In this document: positions 55,811 to 60,902 of the stretch, piece after piece
Layout of the letters: each line of letters begins with the position of its first letter
Numbering within the stretch: the first letter of the stretch is position 1
DNA from: an uncultured bacterium
Lineage (GTDB): Bacteria > Spirochaetota > UBA4802 > JAGODF01
Assembly (NCBI GenBank): GCA_937921485.1
Contig: CAKZSV010000025.1
Span: forward strand, 1 to 63,665
Length of the DNA: 63,665 nt
Reading direction: 5' to 3'
Translations under genes and position numbers: made by a program
The notes under the pieces: generated by a model
What the model was told of the DNA's origin: nothing
The model's database searches: none
The model's input: the letters and a program-made list of their open reading frames with translations, nothing else

Positions 55811-56011
55811 CTACTTCCCAAAACGCGGCCCGCCCGAACTGTATGGCCCGCCGCGATAATAGACCGCACCGCGGCTTCCCACGCGCAAAGATTTCCTCTC
55901 CTCCCGCTTCTTCGCGACATAGGCGGTACCTCCGCGATCGTATCCCACCAGAAAGTGAGAAAGACCTGCCGCAGACATCAATATAAGCACCGCTATTGCA
56001 AATGAACGCAT
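55811..56011 (-). CDS. Small membrane-anchored Gly/Arg-rich protein
   Basis: 66 residues from the second of two adjacent ATGs (the first is at 56014). One N-terminal hydrophobic segment (FAIAVLILMSAAGLSHFLVG) then a basic, Gly-rich tail (YVAKKREERKSLRV, YYRGGPYSSGGPRFGK). No family is recognised and no ribosome-binding site is evident. It sits six to nine bases from the DUF4178 gene and within the operon, so is likely expressed. It could be a small regulator or a substrate whose lysines and arginines are modified by the aminopropyltransferase; the latter is speculation. Confidence 0.6.
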   Translation of the reverse strand: MRSFAIAVLILMSAAGLSHFLVGYDRGGTAYVAKKREERKSLRVGSRGAVYYRGGPYSSGGPRFGK

Positions 56012-56020
56012 CATAGGGCT

Positions 56021-57487
56021 TTATTCATCCGCAACCGGAAACGGAAGTTCATTATACGCTTTCGACTTCACGATATTGATCCCTCCAAGTAGTATAAGAA
56101 CAAAAAGCGCAATGACATAATAGCGGTAGCTCTTCACATTTTCAAGCACGATGATCCGCACGCTGTCGGTGTTTCGAATATTCTGGCCATACATCTCAAG
56201 GTAGGCATAATAGGTGCCGGGCTCATCGATGATGAAATCGTTTGTGATGAGCGTTTCGCTCTCATGCCAGTATCCTTCATCATCGTATCCTTCTTCATCC
56301 CAGAAATCCCCGCTTACGGAAAAGGATTCCAGCGGTTCGGGATAAAGATCAACATCCTCAAGCACATCCCCCAGCGCTGTCATTGGAACTTCGTCGGGCT
56401 TGGGCGATATGACGCTTTCTAACTTCTTCTCCGCACCGTTTGCTGCCTCTTTTTGCGCCATCAGCTCCTTAAATTTCGGTTCTTTAATAAGCATCAATCT
56501 GCACGACATCCATTCGAGATGAAGTTTCTGAACGCTCTCATCAATTTCCATGCGAAGCTGGTACAACGAATCCGTTCGTAAAAGTTCCACGCCCTTTGTG
56601 TAAAGAATTTGAGAAAAATATGCCGAACCCCCTTCATCCGATTTCATCTGATTTGCCGAAAGCACGAGGCGAGAGGTTCTATCGAATGCGCCGGGAATGG
56701 GGTTGCCGGAAAAACAGCCGTGAACGGCAAGTGCAAAAGAAATAATGCCAAAAATCGCATACATGAGCGCTTTCTTTCGATATATGGACCGCTTCCAGAT
56801 CGTCCGTTCGTACGTTTCGAGGTACTCCTCTTTGCGAAAAGCCATGATCACTTTTCGCAGGGAGATTCGTTTACCTTTTGTCACAGAAACTTCATCTTCG
56901 GATTGTTCGATGGTATAATGATTCCGCCCAATATTAACATCGTAGCACTGCATCGGCTCGCCGATTTCAGGTTTCCAGGTGAGCTCTCCTTCGGCATAGA
57001 CGATGCGCGCGACAAACCCGGTGGATTTTTTCGAAAAGCTTTTTCCTTCAAACTCAAGTTTATTTGGAGCTGCTTCGAGATTCATCGAAGTAGGCACATA
57101 CTCTTCATAGGCATAAATCTCTCCCCCCTCTTCCATAAACCAGTGATAGGTCCCGTCCGAAGAAGCGGCGAGCCATTCGTCCCACACATCGACTTCCCAT
57201 TCCTCTTCGTCCTGGTAGCGGATTCTGCCGATGATTTCGTACTCAATTCCATCGATTTCACCCCTGGCGCCGAGCTTAAAAGGGCTATTTTCGAGGCCAG
57301 CGGTGAACATCCCCGCAAAGACTTTATAATATTCCTCCGTATGCCGGTCGTATTCCTTGCCGCATGAGAGGCATTTTGCGATTGGCACTTCTTCCGCATC
57401 TTCTCCGCTTCCTTCAACCCGGCTGCTGTGGCCAAGGTCGCCGCCGCACGAAGGGCATTTTATGCTGTGAAGAATTTCCTCGGCCAT
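56021..57487 (-). CDS. DUF4178 protein, large, membrane-anchored
   Basis: 488 residues; the start shares a base with the stop of the preceding DUF4178 gene (TGATG). N-terminal zinc ribbon (CPSCGGDLGH ... CLSCGKEYDR), a DUF4178 beta-rich domain (KLGARGEIDGIEYEIIGRIRYQD..., WLAASSDGTYHWFMEEGGEIY, about 70-170), a further ribbon-like or beta segment, a membrane helix (ALMYAIFGIISFALAVHG), an extracytoplasmic beta/coiled region and a last helix (YYVIALFVLILLGGINIV). DUF4178 recurs with polyamine and SPFH genes; the activity is unknown. Its membrane anchoring fits the other operon products. Confidence 0.82.
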   Translation of the reverse strand: MAEEILHSIKCPSCGGDLGHSSRVEGSGEDAEEVPIAKCLSCGKEYDRHTEEYYKVFAGMFTAGLENSPFKLGARGEIDGIEYEIIGRIRYQDEEEWEVDVWDEWLAASSDGTYHWFMEEGGEIYAYEEYVPTSMNLEAAPNKLEFEGKSFSKKSTGFVARIVYAEGELTWKPEIGEPMQCYDVNIGRNHYTIEQSEDEVSVTKGKRISLRKVIMAFRKEEYLETYERTIWKRSIYRKKALMYAIFGIISFALAVHGCFSGNPIPGAFDRTSRLVLSANQMKSDEGGSAYFSQILYTKGVELLRTDSLYQLRMEIDESVQKLHLEWMSCRLMLIKEPKFKELMAQKEAANGAEKKLESVISPKPDEVPMTALGDVLEDVDLYPEPLESFSVSGDFWDEEGYDDEGYWHESETLITNDFIIDEPGTYYAYLEMYGQNIRNTDSVRIIVLENVKSYRYYVIALFVLILLGGINIVKSKAYNELPFPVADE

Positions 57488-58092
57488 CACGATTCCACAA
57501 CAATGTCCCTTTTCAAAAGAACTCTGCCGATGAAAAGCTCAATCTCCTCATCGGTATATTCAATCGAAGTCTTCTTTCCTTCCCAGATGCCGTCGATATA
57601 GTACACCTTGGTACCAGGTTCTATGTAATGATACAACTCACCCTCGCCTCCCTCAATCACCGCCTCTCCCTTCTCCTTTATCATCACGCGCCGATCGCCA
57701 ATCATGATGTTGGCACCTGCCTTGAGCGAATGGATGTCTTCGGGAATTTCCATCGCCTCAATGAGCTCTGTAAAAAGAGTATAGGTACCCTCATCTTCAG
57801 CAAACCAGGCTGTGCTATCATCGTATTCAAGAAACCACTCGTCAAAATGCCCCCCGCCGTAGGAATACCGCATCCGTCCAAGCGCGGTGAATGGCTTTCC
57901 GAGAATTGTGCCCCTGCTTCCCACACTAAAAATTGAAGGAAATTCCGCAAGCTTCGGAAATTTACCGGAAGGATCGAGCCCCTCAACGGATACCCTATGA
58001 TGCGTTCCGCAATACGGACAGACGATGACTCTGCTGAAACGATTCTTCACCTCAATTGGCGCGCCGCACGATGTACAGGTGTTCGACTGCAT
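57487..58092 (-). CDS. DUF4178 protein, small, soluble
   Basis: 201 residues. N-terminal zinc ribbon (CTSCGAPIEVKNRF ... VCPYCGTHH) and a single DUF4178 domain (VGSRGTILGKPFTALGRMRYSYGGGHFDEWFLEYDDSTAWFAEDEG). A second beta segment follows (GDRRVMIKEKGEAVIEGGEGELYHYIEPGTKVYYIDG). No membrane helix. Two unequal DUF4178 proteins, one soluble and one anchored, suggest a pair acting on the same substrate. It sits 14 bases after the SPFH gene. Confidence 0.82.
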   Translation of the reverse strand: MQSNTCTSCGAPIEVKNRFSRVIVCPYCGTHHRVSVEGLDPSGKFPKLAEFPSIFSVGSRGTILGKPFTALGRMRYSYGGGHFDEWFLEYDDSTAWFAEDEGTYTLFTELIEAMEIPEDIHSLKAGANIMIGDRRVMIKEKGEAVIEGGEGELYHYIEPGTKVYYIDGIWEGKKTSIEYTDEEIELFIGRVLLKRDIVVES

Positions 58093-58106
58093 TGTGACGC
58101 AGAATA

Positions 58107-59228
58107 TCAGGCGAGTTTTTCACCGCACGATGGGCAGAACTTCGCCCCCGGGGCAAGCTGCGCATTGCATTTGGGGCACGTTCCCGCCTGCATGCTCTGG
58201 CCACAGGAGGGACAGAACTTCGCGCCCGGCGGCACCATCGCATTGCACTTCGGGCATGGAACACCGGCAATCATCTCCTTACCGCAGTTGGAACAGAATT
58301 TCGCATTTGCCGGATTTGCCGCGTTGCAATGCGGACACATTTTCGTACCTGCCGCGCTACCCTGCTGCCCCATGGCCGAGCCCATCATCTGGCCCATCAT
58401 CTGGCCCATGCCCACACCCATTCCGGCACCCATCATACCACCGGCCATGCCGTTACCGCCGGCCGCCTTTTCCATGGTGTCGAAGGTGCGCTTCATTTTA
58501 TAGTCGTCGCTTCCGATGATGTTGATCTCTGCCTTGTCGGCCAGCGCTTTTTTGAGGCGCTTCACCGATTCATCTTCTTCGGGGAAGTTCACCGATTCCA
58601 CCGCAAAGCGCACCAGTTCCAGCCCGAAGCTGGCAAACTCATCGCCCATCTTCGCGCGGCCCGCGACTCCGATTTCTTCGTAGTACGCGGCAACGTTGAG
58701 AATGCTGATATTCTGCTTGAGCATCATTTCAGTGAGCAGATCCTGCAGTTTGGGCAGGATCACCATATCGCGAAGCGCCGAGCCGATCGCCTCAGTGGTA
58801 AACGCCTGCCAGGTGCCAATGGCCATGATGAGAAGCCCTTTCGGATCCTGCACGCGGATGGAATACGAGCCGAACGCGCGCAAAGGAATGGCGATCTGAT
58901 AGATGGGATCCAGAAATTGAATGGGCTGTTTGGTACCCCATTTCAGATTCGGAATTTCCGCCATGTTGATATAATAGACTTCGGCCGGGAAAGGCGACTT
59001 CCCGCCAAATGGCAGATTGATGAGCTTTTCAAGGAGCGGAATATTTCCGGTTTTCAGCGTATATCGCCCCGGCCCGAAGCTGTCGAGCGCTTTGCCTTCG
59101 CGGAAGAAGACCGCCTGCTGGCCTTCCTTTACAATGAGCTGTGCCCCAAGCGAAATAGCCCCTTCGGGAAACTTGTGAATGATGTCGCCGCGCTGATTGT
59201 CCCACTGTACTACATCCAGCAATGCCAT
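58107..59228 (-). CDS. SPFH/virion-core-like protein with three zinc ribbons
   Basis: 373 residues. The N-terminal SPFH-like domain (about 1-245) begins ALLDVVQWDNQRGDIIHKFPEG, with LIVKEGQQAVFFREGKALDSFGPGRYTL, the form seen in YdjI/'virion core protein' homologues. A Met/Gly linker (GGMMGAGMGVGMGQMMGQMM) leads to three CxxC-x(11)-CxxC ribbons (CPHCNAANPANAKFCSNCG, CPKCNAMVPPGAKFCPSCG, CPKCNAQLAPGAKFCPSCG). SPFH proteins assemble membrane-associated scaffolds. No transmembrane helix here, so association with the membrane partners is indirect. Second gene of the operon. Confidence 0.88.
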   Translation of the reverse strand: MALLDVVQWDNQRGDIIHKFPEGAISLGAQLIVKEGQQAVFFREGKALDSFGPGRYTLKTGNIPLLEKLINLPFGGKSPFPAEVYYINMAEIPNLKWGTKQPIQFLDPIYQIAIPLRAFGSYSIRVQDPKGLLIMAIGTWQAFTTEAIGSALRDMVILPKLQDLLTEMMLKQNISILNVAAYYEEIGVAGRAKMGDEFASFGLELVRFAVESVNFPEEDESVKRLKKALADKAEINIIGSDDYKMKRTFDTMEKAAGGNGMAGGMMGAGMGVGMGQMMGQMMGSAMGQQGSAAGTKMCPHCNAANPANAKFCSNCGKEMIAGVPCPKCNAMVPPGAKFCPSCGQSMQAGTCPKCNAQLAPGAKFCPSCGEKLA

Positions 59229-59229
59229 G

Positions 59230-59754
59230 TTATATTACCTCCAGAACAATAGTTTTTCTCTGATCAAAATCTTTCTCAAAATCCGAAACAAGCTTCCGAA
59301 TGCGTTCGATCTCCGCCGCAAAGTTTTCCTGTGCCGCTGGAAGCCTGGCAATTTCCGCATCAAGCTGATCTGCTCTGGCAATCATGCGCCAGTCGAATTC
59401 TATCACGCGCGTCATCTCTTCCGATGAAGGATTGACTTTTGATGAAGAAGCGCTTCTACCGAACTCGGCATACGCGCATTTTTTGTGCGCTTTCTCGATG
59501 AGCGTGTTTATCGATTCAAGGTCGGCAAGATGTTCCATTGCACCTTTTTTCGTCTCAGCGCGAATGGCGTCATCCACATGCCGTTTACAATCAAGGAGTT
59601 TCGCCGCGACAAACCCCCGAACTACGCGATCGGCTTCGTAGAGCTCGCCTTTTTCAATATATCCGGTGTAGCCGGGAAGTTTGTCGATAATGCGATCAAT
59701 TAGGTCTTTCGACTCGCCGATTCGTTTTTTTAAATTTTCCAGATCAGGCTGCAT
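59230..59754 (-). CDS. Coiled-coil protein opening the DUF4178/SPFH operon
   Basis: 174 residues from an ATG after GGAGGAGCGC. All helical: DLENLKKRIGESKDLIDRIIDKL, ADRVVRGFVAAKLLDCKRHVDDAIRAE, ADQLDAEIARLPAAQENFAAEIERIRKLVSDFEKD. No membrane segment and no family I can name. It takes the position that a PspA-like coiled-coil protein has in related operons, but its sequence does not show PspA features, so analogy only. First gene after the promoter at 59845-59873. Confidence 0.7.
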   Translation of the reverse strand: MQPDLENLKKRIGESKDLIDRIIDKLPGYTGYIEKGELYEADRVVRGFVAAKLLDCKRHVDDAIRAETKKGAMEHLADLESINTLIEKAHKKCAYAEFGRSASSSKVNPSSEEMTRVIEFDWRMIARADQLDAEIARLPAAQENFAAEIERIRKLVSDFEKDFDQRKTIVLEVI

Positions 59755-59801
59755 GCGCTCCTCCTTTTTCTAATTTTTCCTTTCGAAGAGATGCAGTAAT
59801 T

Positions 59802-59840
59802 GCACGTATGTTCATTGTTATTTAAATAAACATGTCGTGC
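59802..59840 (-). promoter_or_regulatory. Inverted repeat in operon leader
   Basis: GCACGTATGTT (59802-59812) and AACATGTCGTGC (59829-59840) are nearly complementary (one extra base), 16 bases apart, spanning the likely start of transcription and the leader. It may be an operator or an RNA stem-loop. Confidence 0.5.
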
Positions 59841-59844
59841 AGTT

Positions 59845-59873
59845 AGGATAATAAAAATTCACAGTGGCGTCAA
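59845..59873 (-). promoter_or_regulatory. Sigma-70-type promoter of the DUF4178/SPFH operon
   Basis: On the minus strand TTGACG (59873-59868), a 17-base spacer and TATCCT (59850-59845). Transcription would start near 59838 and the first gene's ATG is at 59754. The best-matching promoter in the window. Confidence 0.7.
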
Positions 59874-59928
59874 GTAATAAATTAAGGTAACGACATTGCC
59901 CGCAGGACGATGAAAAGCGCAGTTCATT

Positions 59929-60112
59929 CTATTCGCATTCAATGAGCCACTTCCACAGCGGGATGAATTGTATTTTTACGGTATCACCAAACCACTGAAA
60001 TATCTCTTCTTTTTCTGCATCATTATTCAATATTATTAATTTTTCGCACATCATTTCTTTTGACGCTTTAAGCAGTGCGCGCATTTCTCTGTGGACTGCC
60101 TCGAAAACCGGA
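59929..60112 (-). pseudogene. C-terminal remnant of an AAA/DUF4143 ATPase
   Basis: About 60 residues remain, ending FGDTVKIQFIPLWKWLIECE and beginning with an interior segment (REMRALLKASKEM, LIILNNDAEKEEIF). This matches the C-terminal lobe of bacterial ATP-binding DUF4143-type proteins, whose end is commonly a strand plus FIPLWKWLL. The ATPase core and start are missing; the sequence stops against the IS256-family copy at about 60.12 kb. So an accessory gene was cut by an insertion or deletion. Confidence 0.6.
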
Positions 60113-60124
60113 TATGTTATCATA

Positions 60125-60761
60125 AACGGCCAGAAGCGGAAACTGGAAAAACCGAGGGTGGTAACAAGGGGGCCACGAAAAAAAGAGATTACACTCGAAA
60201 CGTACCGGAAGTTTCAACACGACACCGTCATGGAAAAAAAGTGCTGGCGAAGATGCTGCATGGGGTATCCACGCGGGACTACCGCGCTAATGTTGAAGCG
60301 ATCCAGGATTCGTATGGTATCGAAAAATCGAGCGTAAGCCGCCATTATATTCGGGGAAGCGCGAAGATGCTGAAGGAGTTAAATGAGCGTCCGATTGATC
60401 GGTATTTTCCAATAATTTTTACCGATGGCTATGAAGTTGGCGGCGATGTCAATGTGTCACCGCTTCTTTACAAGACGGTGTATTCCACGAATCCGATTGA
60501 AAGTCTGAATAGCCATTTCGAGAGGTTTGCGCATCGAGTGAAGAGATGGCGCGGAGGTGATATGAAGAAGCGGTGACTTGCCGCTGCCATTGTAAAGGCG
60601 GAAGAACGCATGCATCGGGTGCGTGGCTGTTTAGGCATCGTGGCATTGGTAAAAAACATGGAGGCATTTTCAAAAGAAAATAAAAAGATTCTTGACGGGA
60701 GGGCAGTCTCAAGGATATGAACATATCAACACCGCTAAAGAATTTCAACTAAGAGAGGGAC
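60125..60761 (+). mobile_element. Broken IS256-family transposase copy
   Basis: Homology begins without the 5' end (KPRVVTRGPRKKEITLETYRKFQHD), hits a one-base loss in a run of seven A's (60234-60240), resumes (VLAKMLHGVSTRDYRANVEAIQ, SSVSRHYIRGSAKMLKELN, IIFTDGYEVGG), then jumps over about 160 residues of the catalytic core to SPLLYKTVYSTNPIESLNSHFERF, and has a stop in place of Trp after GGDMKKR (about 60576). The right end GAATTTCAACTAAGAGAGGG at 60740 is the same inverted repeat found at 38801-39305. The left end is gone. Non-functional. Confidence 0.85.
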
Positions 60762-60826
60762 AATTTCCATAGATTTACTTCAAAGTAATTAAGCAAATAT
60801 ATCTGAATTTTATCAAGTTAAAAAAA

Positions 60827-60835
60827 TGTTATAGT
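60827..60835 (+). promoter_or_regulatory. Extended -10 promoter candidate for the CSD-TPR gene
   Basis: TGTTATAGT is an extended -10 (TGnTATAGT), 67 bases before the ATG at 60903. The upstream -35 position (ATTTTA) is poor, which extended -10 promoters tolerate. Confidence 0.4.
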
Positions 60836-60902
60836 CATGTGTACAATTATAAAATTTGTGCAATTTTTAACAGGCAAAACAATCTCTTCTGGATGAAATT
60901 CG

